Below, one piece after another: positions 55,401-64,000 of a DNA stretch of 64,000 nt (position 1 is the first letter of the stretch; each line of letters opens with the position of its first letter). The notes beneath the pieces are model-generated. The model had not been told where the DNA came from. It was given only the letters and a program-made list of their open reading frames with translations, and made no database searches. Both the position numbers and the translations under genes were made by a program. This DNA is from Mesaphorura yosii (Eukaryota; Arthropoda; Collembola; Poduromorpha; Tullbergiidae). The DNA lies in contig WIXG01000024.1 in NCBI GenBank assembly GCA_009869945.1, positions 1 to 64,000 on the forward strand, given 5' to 3'.

Positions 55401-58400
55401 ATTCCTCCGTTTCCCATTTAATTAGACTGTTTACGAGAGAAGACGTGAGAATGAGTCGTAAAGGTCCGAAGCACCTCTTCTCGCAGTTCAGCGAGAATGA
55501 TATTAATTCGTGTCTTGCCACTTATAAAATATGCAAAACCTTTTATACTGCAAAATGGTTAAATGTCAGTCAAGTAGCCAGGCTTGGGCATAAAAGTGTT
55601 ATTGGCTGCCAATAAAAGTACGAGAGATAATGGAGACATTTCGATGTAAAAAGAACATTTATAATTTTGCAAATAGGGCACCAGTTGTCCTCTTTGATAG
55701 TGCTCGTGATATTTTAATAAGCGCAGACGTAACTTGAAAAATAATCGGTATATTGAAGACGACGATCATTTTGCCCTACTTTACACTCGAGATGAAATTT
55801 CTCAAGTGACCTCGTCCCAGCCTTTTTGACTTCGTTATTGACCATAAACTGAACACGGTGCGGGATTGCGTCGCCAAGGCGTGCATTGAAATTTAGGCCA
55901 CATCTGAATGTGGCGTTGGTGCACGTAAATAAAAGCTGAGAATTTGACGAGGTAAGATTATGGAAGGCTGTAAAAATGTTCGTTTTTGCTATATTTTTAA
56001 GTGCTTAGCACAGTTGGCTCATATTTTCAGTCAGGATTTATGTGGGTGCCTTGTGCGGAAGTGACTGAGTGCCAACCGGATTTTCCTATCTCGAGCAATT
56101 GTACTTAAAAGGAAAACATGTACTGAAGTCAGCTCTTCTCTGCAGTGGTGGGACGAAATGGAATGCAACTTTATGATTTTATGCGCAGTTATCTGTGTTT
56201 TAGGGAGAACATGGAAAGATAATACTAATGGGTTAAAAGTTTCCTTTTTTGTCGCTTCACGCTGCTGCGATGGTCGCGTCCCTCCTCATCTTAATTCTCT
56301 GAGTGCATTGCAGTCTATTTTTCCTGGATTTATTCCAACACCAGCACGCAGAATATCTCTGGTCGTCTCTGTTGGGAATGGCCAGAAATGTTAACGCAGC
56401 ACAAGAGGAAATGAGAAACTTGTTTTCTTCAGAAAAGAAAAATAATACTACACAATTCATAATTATGCAAATCATTTGCCTTCCGGATCATGTAAAATAT
56501 CATTTCTCTGTCCTTATAAGATGAACCCTCCACGCGGACCCATGCGGCAAACACGGCCACTGCGGCTCCTCCGACGCATGCACAGGTTCACAACGCAGTA
56601 GAGATTCTTTACGTCTTGTCTTTAGATTCTCATGAATAAAAAGTGCTGCTTTCACGCGTGTTGTACGGTGACTTTTATTATTCCTTTAGGAAGGTACACT
56701 AATAAATTGAGGTAAATTGGCTGCACAGCACCGCTTTCTTGAAGGCTTTCTCTTTCTCGCGCCTCTCTCGGAGGAAAGACAGTCGTTTTGTTATTATATT
56801 TATTTGTACACCAATTTTATGTAATCTCTGTTCTCTTTCCGCGTTCGTGCGTAGTTAAGCACACAACACGACACGGCTTCCTCACAATATTATTTACACT
56901 TAGAAAGCTGTTCCGAGCATAAAGTAATGAATATCATCTTGCAAGGTACGAGCATTTGGCGTACCCGGACTTCTCAGTGTTGAAAATGTGACAGAGCAGA
57001 GAGCAATTCATATGCAGAAATTAAGCCGCTAAAAGCGGAGTGAGTCAGCGTACATGCAAAGAGGAAATTGACTGCGTGCATTCACCATATTTCCAAACGG
57101 AGGGCACAAACTTTTCATGTCGTGCTGCCAATCATGTGTAATTATTATTCCTGTCAAGAGAGAAAGAGAAATGATGATGCGCTAATGCCAGCTTAAAAGG
57201 TGAAAGTGCGTGTAAGATCACAAATGAACTCGTGAATGACGTGAAGCGTGAGTTTAGAGCCTCGTGCACTTACTGTACAAATGAAAATGGTCGAGCAGTT
57301 GAATCAGGTGCAAAATGACTTGTGCCCATGCGAAATGTGAGTCGTCATCGGCACTGATGTGTGAATGTGAGCCACTGTGCTGTCTGAACACAATAATACC
57401 ATAAATGTAAAATGTAAGTGTACATGTTAACCGGAGCACGTGTGAAGTGCACGCTTAACATTAGCGAAGTGACAGCTGCATCATTTATTCTCTTTCCCCG
57501 AGTGATACACGTTATTGAGAGTAAAATGCTAGAACTCGGTTGTAGCTACAGTGTTCCACTCATTTTCCCTACTATTTACCTCTTGCCTGGATTACTCATG
57601 CTTGCAATGTAATCAAATGATGTATTCTACGAGGTGCAGTGACACGTCTGATGGTCTGCAATGGGAATAAATGAACGTGGTCTTTTCGTTGATGATGATG
57701 ACTTCCGTGAACTCGTGCTCTGCTCGCTGCTTTCCCTTTGTTCTCTTTGGTTTTCTCAGGCCGTAATTCCTCAATCCCATCATTGTCTCATTTTCATCTT
57801 TCTTCACCTCAACAACTCAAATCTCTTACCTGACGCACTTCGTTATTAACTAGTTCATGCATGTCACCGTGTCGTACTCGGTGTAGCACCTGCTGACTGA
57901 TGACAAGCAGATATACCTTAAAACGTAAAATGTGTTTAGTGTCACCGTGTGTGGGACGACGTGGTTAAATTAATGCGAGGGCAGGAACAAATACGTTGAA
58001 ACAAAACCAAGTGCGGAGGCTCTGCTTTTGTCAAGCATGAATATTCCATTTACTCTCGTCTTTCATTACCGCGCTAATAATAGATGAGTCACGTCAAAGT
58101 AAACCACTCATCCATTTTGAATGAACTTCTCGCCTTGTGCGACAGCTTTGCCTTGCATGATAACCGTTCATTAAAACAATTACTCTGCTTTTGAATAAAT
58201 TACGTCGCTCACTAAATGCAGAACTAAAAGGCCGGCCTAAGATGGTCGGTGCAACGAAGTTGAAATGGGTTAATTAGCTTGTTTCACATTTTAAATTTAC
58301 ATACGCGTAATGGGCCGCTGTGTCTTGTTTGTGTGGAACATGTTTCGTGATTTTAACGATGAGCCACAAAAGGGAACAATTAATTGGAACGTGTGGTGAA

Positions 58401-61400
58401 AAGAAATTTGACTCGAGAATGGCTACACTTCAGCTGCGGAGTTTGAGCATTGTGCCCTGTTCAGTAAAATAGAGCAACGGGACACGAGGTTGTTTTGCAT
58501 TCGTTGTCATCCGTGGCGCTTATAATTGCTGACAGTCGAAGCTTGTTTGATTATTATTCATAGGATTTCGCTAATTACGTCTCTTGGTTTATTTATTGCA
58601 GTAGCCGAAAACCACCGACGACATCGACTGCACCACGGAGATGATCACTCCAGGCAACGAGTGCGGAGGTTTGGTCGCGAAAGCTCACCACCAGCAGAGA
58701 GTTATGTTATCTCGCGGGTTACTGAACGCCTTGCACCCTACACGGTAAGAGAAACGAATTCTGGGAGGAGGACACTCCGTTTGGCTAATGTTTCTTCACT
58801 AATTAGTCGTTACACGTAATTGAATGAAAGGCTTGAACCAGGAATTAGTTCCAGCTCGTAATTCCTTCGACCCAAACCCACTCCCGTAGTCACACTCTTT
58901 TCTAGACGCAAGCTATTTCGGCTGGTTGGTGCCCAGTGTTCACTTGAATCGAGCACCAGCTTCTAGGTCTTAATTTATTGTCGTGTTGCTTAAGCTTATT
59001 TATTCACACGTCTCCCGACTTGCACTATGGCGGATGAGGCGCAGGTCGTGCTGTGGCATTGCTGCTATGCATGAGACAAAGTCACAGGGAAGTGGAATTG
59101 CTTATGCTTGTACTCAGTGCGTTGAAGAGCCGTCTCACCAGTGCAATGTCACCTTTTACTCTTGGTTCCTGCAAAAGGCTGGTACGGTACCAGCGGATTG
59201 CCCTGCTTGTATTTAGCTTCTCCTGCATGGAATTAAGACTGACAGCTAAAGTTGATAAATTTATGAGGTAGATTTCATGAGCCGACTTACTCGGCATAAT
59301 TAAGGCGAAATAAAAGAGTTTTGTCTTTGTCTTTTCATAAGTTGTGTTCTTATCCTCGCCTGAATTCTTACCGGAATAGATCCTGACGCACGTGCTATTA
59401 ATGCATGCGTTCTTTCCAGTATCTCGGCCAAACAATGAAACAATACAGGATCACAAAACATCACGCGCTCAAGCATTGCACAGAATGCAATGTGTTGTTG
59501 CGAGATAACAAGCGGAGGTTTGCAGAGCTTTTATTATGCACGCATTCACGAGGAGAGACAGTCGGAATTGAAAGCAGCAGTTAGTGAAAGAGAGACAGGG
59601 AGATTTAAATTATTATTTTTCTCTTCGTTTTGCGAATCAAACTGTCTCCGCTAAGTTTCTATTTTATTAATTAACAAAACTGCACGAGTACTCGGGAACA
59701 TAAGAAATTCAATATGACGCCTTCACTCTGCCTCAGTCGAGCTGACTTCCTTTCCAGTTTCTTTCCCTTCTTTCGCACTAATGATAATGCGCTTTTCTTT
59801 GTGCGTCTCCCAAATTCCTACTGCAAATAAGGAACACATTTGCCAGATCACTCAACCTATTCTAACAAAATTTACGCTTCTCAATATCAGCTGCAGCATG
59901 GCTTAATTAATTCTCTCGTATATTGATGCCAAAATTTGGGATAAAATTAAGGTTATTTACGAATGCAAGGAATGCATCGTTATTTCGTTTCACATGCGTA
60001 TCCCTACTTCCTGGGATTGAGTTGGAAGGGAATGCATGCCAGAGAAAACATAATTCGCTTTCCTGACCAATTGGCGTGGTTGACACATGAGCAATATTTC
60101 GCGCTATGCTAATTTATGAAATTATTTATGCTCCGGATAAAAGTTCGTTAGCCACAACCTACGCAAGGTCCTACGTTGTATCTCAAAGTTGTAGAACGTT
60201 GGCAACCACCCACGCGCTAATTATTAGTGCGTGGTAAGAGAAGACGTAATTAATAATGGGCAGTAGAAAAGCGCAGCCGATGTATGCTCGCTCATTTCGC
60301 GTCTATTGAGTTGACACTTGTTCTCATTTAATATTAATGGTTTTAATGGATATTGATTCAATATAGAAGAAAAAGGAAGGAAGCTCCATGAATTCTATTA
60401 TGTATGTGCTGCATGCCGAGGCTTGCACTTTACATGACAAAGAACATATGGTTTTAGTGTCGCAAAATGCATAGGTTTCTAGTTTTTCACAACTCCAGGA
60501 AACTCGAAGGAACCACTTTCGTGATAACAAAAATGCCATTGTTCTTGAACCTACCTGCACGCATTCGTCGTTGTGTTCATGTTACATGAATTTCTGTCAC
60601 TAAAGAACCCGGCAAAGCATGTTTCTTTGTACTTTCCAAAGCCATTTCAGCCATAACAATGTTATTATTCGCAACATTATGGGATTTGTTCACCTTGAAT
60701 AAAATCGAACGAAAGAAAAGAACAATTTCGGGTCGTGGAAGTGGTGGTTTATTGCTTCTCCGCTTCCTCGGAATGTTTGACTTGATAGGATCTACTTCAC
60801 TTTCATTTCACGTCAAAGTTCGATGATTCATATTGGCTTCTGTGTTTATGTAAAACATGGGGCAAAACCGAAAAAACACAAACTCCATTATAAAAGCCTT
60901 GTCTTTCATTCGTGTAATTTTCTTGAAGAAACAGAAAGCATTACTAAATAATGTATACGATACATTTCATTGCATGAATGCATTTTTGTTGCAGTTTGAA
61001 GACGCGCAAACTCGTGTTCACTCAGAGAATCTTAACAAGCCAAATTTCACGAAGTGCGCATCGTATCACCCTGAGATTTATGAGGGACAGCCAATCAACA
61101 CGACTGTTATTAAGGTGAGTATGGTGAACGCGCGAGGGAATTCAGCAAAAATCACGGTAGAATTTTGGACGTACAAATTTACAAATCATACAGGTGGAAG
61201 CCGTAGATCTCGACCCTCCAGATTCTGGAGGAACTGTCATGTACTCCATTGTGGAGGTCACAACCGAAGACTTCAGTGTTGACCCAGCCACTGGTTGGGT
61301 CCGAACCAAAAAGGTAGGAGGCCCAGACCCCGGATTAAATATTCATGATCACGGACGCTTTTTAATTAATTAATTTAATGGTCCCATTGTCGTGCAGGTA

Positions 61401-64000
61401 TTTGACAGAGATGAGCCGTCCAGGGAGAAGCAAGTTTACGTGACAGTACGAGCCACAGACAATGGAAGACCTCAACTGGATTCGGTGTGCACTATGAGAG
61501 TGAAGATTTTAGACATAAACGTAAGCCTGAGATACCGGTTCGAAATGACTGCAAGTTGTGCCGCTCTATCCGTCACCAATGAGTTTGATTTATGTTGACG
61601 ACATTTCTTTCTGTCTTCCATTACAGGACAATAAGCCAATGTTCGACAAATACGTAAGTTCCGCTGTTTTCCTGCATGCGTTTCCAAGAGTTATTTTCGA
61701 GCACTCTCCCGCTTTCGGTGGCGGTCCTACAAAAATATCAACAATCATGGAAACTTTTCATATTAACGTAAAATGGCTGCTAAATAATTGAGCAGAATAA
61801 AGTTCACTTGAGTTATTTATACATTTCTGGGTAAATAGTTTTCTACGCCCACTTTCTGCGGTGGTATTTAGACTGATTTGTTGTGATGTCTATTTTATGC
61901 TGTCTTGAAGGCGAACAGACGAAAGGTAAGTTAAAAATGATGAAACAGAAGGAAAGTAGAGTTGCGGTACGGGCAATTGCGTGATTTCATGGAGTTGGAT
62001 GAGAGTTTTTCTACTGTGAGATGAAGCGTCTGCTTTTACGCTCATCTCGGGAACGTCACATCTAATCACTTTCCTCACTCTTCTCTTGCGAAATCATTTC
62101 TTTCTGTCTGTCTCTTTCTTACGTGAAGACAATTTACCACTTTACACTTCACTTCCCATCACTCCTTCCATAATAATAAATGTGACGGTTTTTGCTCTCT
62201 TTGATAATCTGTGTAGGAGTATAAGGAGTCGATTCCAAGAGATTTGATGATTGGACAAGTGGTGATGAGGATCTCTGCGACTGATATAGATGATGGATCA
62301 AATGGAACCGTCCAATATGGTCTTACTCGCCATCCCCAGAGTCCCGGTGACTTTGATTATTTTGACATTGTTCACAAAACTGGAGAAGTTCGGCTCAAAT
62401 CCTCGATTCCTGAGGTAAGAGCTAGAAGCATTCATGAAAGAAAGGGAGCAACTTGTCATCTTTTGTCGTTAATTTAATTGGTGAAGGGAAACAATAAGTT
62501 CTCTCAACCGGAACAAATTGTTTCTTGACTTTCTTATTTTCGTGTGGAAAAAGAGAAGAATTTACAACTTCTGCTCGTTTCCTCTCCCTTAGACGAAAAC
62601 TCAATTCTACCTCACTGCCACCGCCACCGATTTGGGATCGCCTTCACTCGACTCAACCACGAATCTCACTATCATTGTAGTGGAACCAAACAGGAAGCCG
62701 CCAGAATTTACTGGGGTTTATCCGAATGTAATCGAGCTTCCTGAGAGAACAGTGGACATTACGAAACAAATATTGCGTTTAAATGCGAGGTGATGCGTCC
62801 ACTTATTCTGATTCTCCCGCAGTCCGCAACGCTACTGAATAACGATTTCATTCTTCATTTTGGATTTCTCTTCCAGGTCAAATACTCCAGACGGTTACGT
62901 ATTCTTTGAATTAGTCAACGGTCAAACTCAGCCCACGAACAAGGACGCTGTATTCACTGTCGATGGCTCGGGAACCCAAGCGGATTTAAAACTGGATCGT
63001 GCACTGGATTACGAATCGGTCCCAGAGTACACTCTTACCGTTCGAGCATCGGTGAGTCGCCACTGTCTAGTTTTGACACGGAGTGTAATCGTCGGGTATC
63101 CGGGTTTACAAAGCATGAGCTATGATCACACGTCGTAAAAAGTACAAATGCGAGGAAACTAAACTTTCTAGATATTATGATAATATCATACGCGAAATTA
63201 ATCCTCGTTAGTTGAGAATCATTTTGCTCGGCGGACGCGATTTTACATTTGAGGTCTGAGCCCTGATAACGCTTGAAAATGAGTACATGAATCTGCTCGT
63301 TTTTCTTTAGAACAAATACAACTTGGCCACAGAGACTGTGATAACAGTTAAGGTGATTGATGAAAACGACGAAAAACCATACTTCACCGAAGTCGTCTCT
63401 GGCACAGTCCTGGAAAATGAACCTGCTGGAACAAGCGTCATGCGAGTACGAGCCATTGATAATGACGGAACTTCCCCGAACAACGAGGTGAGTTTAATTA
63501 ACTTCATATATCTTTGAGAACTAATTGAATGTCGTCATCGTCTGCAGTATTTCGCATTTAAGTTAAGCCATGTAAAATAATGGGATCCTTAAAATGAAAA
63601 ATTAAGTAAAAAACTTCAGCTCGAGCTGGTTTTAACTTCGTTCGCAAATTATAAAGTGTCAGCTTGAGGAATTGAGTGAAAACTTTCCACGTGTTACTTG
63701 AGATTCGAGAATGATTTCAATTTGTCATCCAACCAATTACTGTGTTTTTCGGTGGGCGTTTGTTTACGCCGTAATCTGATAGACCGTTAATGTGTTGAAG
63801 TTTTGAAATAATAATGGACAAAATTAACTGAATATGACATAAATGGTCGAATTACTACCAACTAAGTATGGCAGGTGTAATTTGTTTTCCCTCAAGTGGT
63901 TAAATATATTTCCAGCATAAATTTTTTGTGGGATACATCTAAATTTCCTTAATTTTTCTTCGCAATGTAGGTTACTTATTATTTGAAAGCCGAAGATACA
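31273..64000 (+). CDS. CadN: N-cadherin (CadN-type) gene, 5' part, 11 exons, continues past window
   Basis: This is a classical-type neural cadherin, a single-pass membrane protein that mediates calcium-dependent cell adhesion, known in flies for axon guidance and synaptic partner choice. The coding exons are 31273-31423, 58602-58744, 60995-61114, 61194-61313, 61398-61520, 61627-61653, 62217-62414, 62593-62789, 62877-63051, 63311-63487 and 63971 onward. All introns are GT-AG, and the splice joins stay open for 487 codons. The order is signal peptide (about 19-45), a basic stretch with RVRR (70-73), EC1 (about 116-225), EC2 (226-332), EC3 (333-443) and the start of EC4. Motifs such as FDRDEP, ATDIDDGSNG, LDYESV and DxNDN match the middle of fly CadN as I recall it. 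Fly CadN has several EC repeats before this point, so this product is N-terminally short. The transmembrane and catenin-binding parts lie outside the window. A short paralogue is the main alternative. Confidence 0.9.
32135..32175. repeat. TA/CA-rich, mostly alternating purine-pyrimidine tract
   Basis: About 40 bp of nearly continuous alternating purine and pyrimidine (ATACGATATATACGTATTAT, then ATACATATATACATGTGCAC) lie 700 bp into intron 1. It is an imperfect microsatellite-like tract likely to vary in length between individuals. Confidence 0.45.
33885..33917. repeat. Imperfect 12-bp inverted repeat (short hairpin)
   Basis: GCTGCCACGAAA (33885-33896) can pair with TTTCGTGATGGCAGC (33903-33917) around a 6-nt loop with a 3-nt bulge. 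It lies in intron 1. It is too short for a standard microRNA precursor. Its role is unknown. Confidence 0.5.
41876..41907. repeat. Perfect 9-bp inverted repeat with 14-nt loop
   Basis: ACAGTAGCC (41876-41884) and GGCTACTGT (41899-41907) are exact reverse complements within intron 1. The possible LINE tail at 42082 lies about 170 bp away, so both may belong to one old repeat, but that link is only positional. Confidence 0.45.
42082..42099 (-). repeat. Possible LINE 3' tail on the minus strand
   Basis: On the minus strand AATAAA is followed by ATCGAATCGAATC, the same arrangement as at 25205-25224 (AATAAA then a GATTC/ATTCG-type pentamer run) but in the opposite orientation. No coding remnant is recognisable next to it. 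It is supported only by its resemblance to the other copy and to tails of some arthropod non-LTR elements. Confidence 0.22.
58602..58744 (+). CDS. CadN: CadN exon 2: basic pre-region with furin-type site
   Basis: The acceptor is ATTGCAG|TA and the donor ACG|GTAAGA. The exon supplies the last two bases of codon 51 and residues 52-98, ending in phase 0. It is rich in His and Arg (HRRHRLHHGDDHSRQRVRR). RVRR at 70-73 fits the furin rule R-x-K/R-R, so the segment before it may be a short propeptide. The part after it (SYVISRVTERLAPYT) precedes the first EC repeat. It has no strong family match of its own; the evidence is the clean splice sites and the open, in-phase joins on both sides. Confidence 0.7.
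58745..60994 (+). other. CadN: CadN intron 2 (2.25 kb)
   Basis: Bounded by GTAAGA and TTTTTGTTGCAG. I recognise no gene or mobile element. An imperfect inverted repeat near 60208-60235 (CCACGCGCT against AGTGCGTGG, one mismatch) is the only local structure noted. Confidence 0.7.
60995..61114 (+). CDS. CadN: CadN exon 3: start of first EC repeat
   Basis: This exon covers residues 99-138 and is phase 0 at both ends, with acceptor GTTGCAG and donor AAG|GTGAGT. The segment from F116 (KCASYHPEIYEGQPINTTVIK) lines up with the fly CadN repeat that begins with a Cys-containing strand and carries the E-G-x-P motif of an EC N-terminus. The calcium-binding Glu is the E of YEG (128). Potential N-glycosylation sites are NFT (115) and NTT (133). 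Confidence 0.9.
61194..61313 (+). CDS. CadN: CadN exon 4: middle of first EC repeat
   Basis: This exon covers residues 139-178 and is phase 0 at both ends. VEAVDLDPPDSGGTVMYSIV carries the DxD calcium motif (D143, D145) and the strand that follows it. FSVDPATGWVRTKK is the usual EC strand turn with D168 and G172. The preceding intron is only 79 bp. Confidence 0.92.
61398..61520 (+). CDS. CadN: CadN exon 5: end of first EC repeat
   Basis: This exon covers residues 179-219 and is phase 0 at both ends. FDRDEP (180-185) is the DRE-type calcium motif, with TDNGRPQLDSVC following, a run almost the same as in arthropod N-cadherins I recall. The exon stops inside the linker: DIN (217-219) is here and the remaining DNKP is on the next exon. 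Confidence 0.94.
61627..61653 (+). CDS. CadN: CadN exon 6: 27-nt microexon completing the EC1-EC2 calcium linker
   Basis: Nine codons, DNKPMFDKY (220-228), sit between CATTACAG and GTAAGT. Both ends are phase 0. Together with DIN from exon 5 it forms the canonical DxNDNxP linker, and the continuation EYKESIP on exon 7 matches the fly order of DxNDNPPLFDRQKY. Real coding use is supported by the join restoring the family motif exactly. Confidence 0.9.
61654..62216 (+). other. CadN: CadN intron 6 (563 bp)
   Basis: Bounded by GTAAGT and a pyrimidine-rich acceptor ending TGTGTAG. I looked for a duplicated alternative exon such as those of fly CadN and saw none. Confidence 0.75.
62217..62414 (+). 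CDS. CadN: CadN exon 7: most of second EC repeat
   Basis: This exon covers residues 229-294 and is phase 0 at both ends. ESIPRDLMIGQVVMRISATD is the N-terminal half, ATDIDDGSNGTVQY holds the calcium motif (D251, D253, N257) and FDIVHKTGEVRLKS is the middle strand pair. NGT at 257 is a possible glycosylation site. It aligns without gaps to the fly repeat that contains SASDEDADNNGAIVYSL. Confidence 0.94.
62593..62789 (+). CDS. CadN: CadN exon 8: end of EC2, unusual linker, start of EC3
   Basis: This exon covers residues 295-359 plus two bases of Arg360, and its donor is GCGAG|GTGATG. TATATDLGSPSLDSTTNLTI closes EC2. The linker reads VVEPNRKPPEF (323-333), where DxNDNxP is expected, so the acidic residues and the double Asn that bind calcium are missing. 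The corresponding fly linker (VVDRANNPPV in my memory) is also degenerate. NLT at 318 is a possible glycosylation site. Confidence 0.92.
62877..63051 (+). CDS. CadN: CadN exon 9: middle of third EC repeat
   Basis: The acceptor TTCCAG|G completes Arg360. The exon then covers residues 361-418 and ends in phase 0 at TCG|GTGAGT. NGQTQPTNKDAVFTV and LKLDRALDYESVPEYTLTVR are close to fly CadN (GSTAQTNKFHTF, VNHPLDYESIKEYNLTIRV). The stretch RSNTPDGYVFFEL lacks the usual DxDxGxN, consistent with a calcium-free EC2-EC3 junction. Confidence 0.94.
63311..63487 (+). CDS. CadN: CadN exon 10: end of EC3 and start of EC4
   Basis: This exon covers residues 419-477 and is phase 0 at both ends. VIDENDEKPYF (433-443) is the EC3-EC4 linker, a DxNDE variant that fly CadN also has (DVNDEIPLF). 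VSGTVLENEPAGTSVMRVRA opens EC4 with its calcium-binding Glu, and IDNDGTSPNNE holds the DxD motif (D468, D470). Confidence 0.95.
63488..63970 (+). other. CadN: CadN intron 10 (483 bp)
   Basis: Bounded by GTGAGT and TTCTTCGCAATGTAG. It is AT-rich, with nothing else recognisable. Confidence 0.75.
63971..64000 (+). CDS. CadN: CadN exon 11, cut by the window edge
   Basis: Ten codons, VTYYLKAEDT (478-487), continue EC4; fly CadN reads VYYYIV at this place. The acceptor is AATGTAG. The exon is incomplete because the window ends here. Confidence 0.88.

Larger units (their letters stand above)
31424..58601 (+). other. CadN: CadN intron 1 (27.2 kb)
   Basis: A GTAAGT donor and a TTTATTTATTGCAG acceptor bound this intron. 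I recognise no gene inside on either strand. Chance-level ORFs include a 180-codon TTG-initiated frame on the minus strand (42716-43255) and a 147-residue ATG frame on the minus strand (37949-38392), neither with a known domain. Local structures are a TA-rich alternating tract (32135-32175), hairpins (33885-33917, 41876-41907), palindromes (35989-36007, 36274-36287) and a possible LINE tail (42082-42099). Long first introns in neuronal adhesion genes often carry enhancers, but none can be assigned from this sequence. Confidence 0.7.

Noticed and set aside
58526-58601. An open frame continues upstream of exon 2 with a hydrophobic, signal-like run (ISLITSLGLFIAVAEN)
   Set aside because: It has no ATG between the stop at 58523 and the exon, and the run coincides with the pyrimidine-rich acceptor. 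Exon 1 supplies a proper start and matching phase.
61654-62216. Search for a mutually exclusive alternative exon like those of fly CadN
   Set aside because: No segment in this intron resembles the neighbouring exons 6 or 7.

Overview
The window looks like animal, most probably arthropod, nuclear DNA. It is AT-rich and gene-poor, and its one real gene is spread over many GT-AG exons. That gene is the 5' part of an N-cadherin (CadN-type) gene on the plus strand. Its conceptual protein follows Drosophila N-cadherin domain by domain as I remember that sequence. The plus strand also carries a decayed Tc1/mariner-superfamily transposon of a kind common in arthropods. I cannot place the organism more finely, although insect, crustacean and chelicerate are all conceivable.

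Layout. Positions 1-11978 hold no gene I can support. A 1249-bp mariner-like element lies at 11979-13227, with 24-bp inverted repeats, a TA target duplication and a broken transposase. Positions 13228-31272 are again gene-free, and the last few hundred bases must contain the cadherin promoter and 5' UTR. Exon 1 of the cadherin (31273-31423) encodes a basic N-terminus and signal sequence. A 27.2-kb first intron (31424-58601) follows, with no recognised gene inside. Exons 2 to 11 run from 58602 to the window edge and are separated by introns of 79 bp to 2.25 kb.

The eleven exons join in frame without a single stop and give the first 487 residues of the protein. In order these are a signal peptide, a short basic stretch with a furin-type RVRR site, three complete cadherin (EC) repeats and the start of a fourth. 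The first EC corresponds to one well inside the long fly CadN, not to its first. This transcript therefore describes a shortened N-cadherin with its own first exon, made either from an internal promoter or by a short paralogue. The gene continues beyond 64000.

I found no CRISPR array, tRNA, rRNA, operon or new multi-gene system. The points most worth a second look are the private first exon of the shortened cadherin, a 27-nt symmetric microexon carrying half of a calcium-binding linker, and an apparently calcium-free EC2-EC3 linker.
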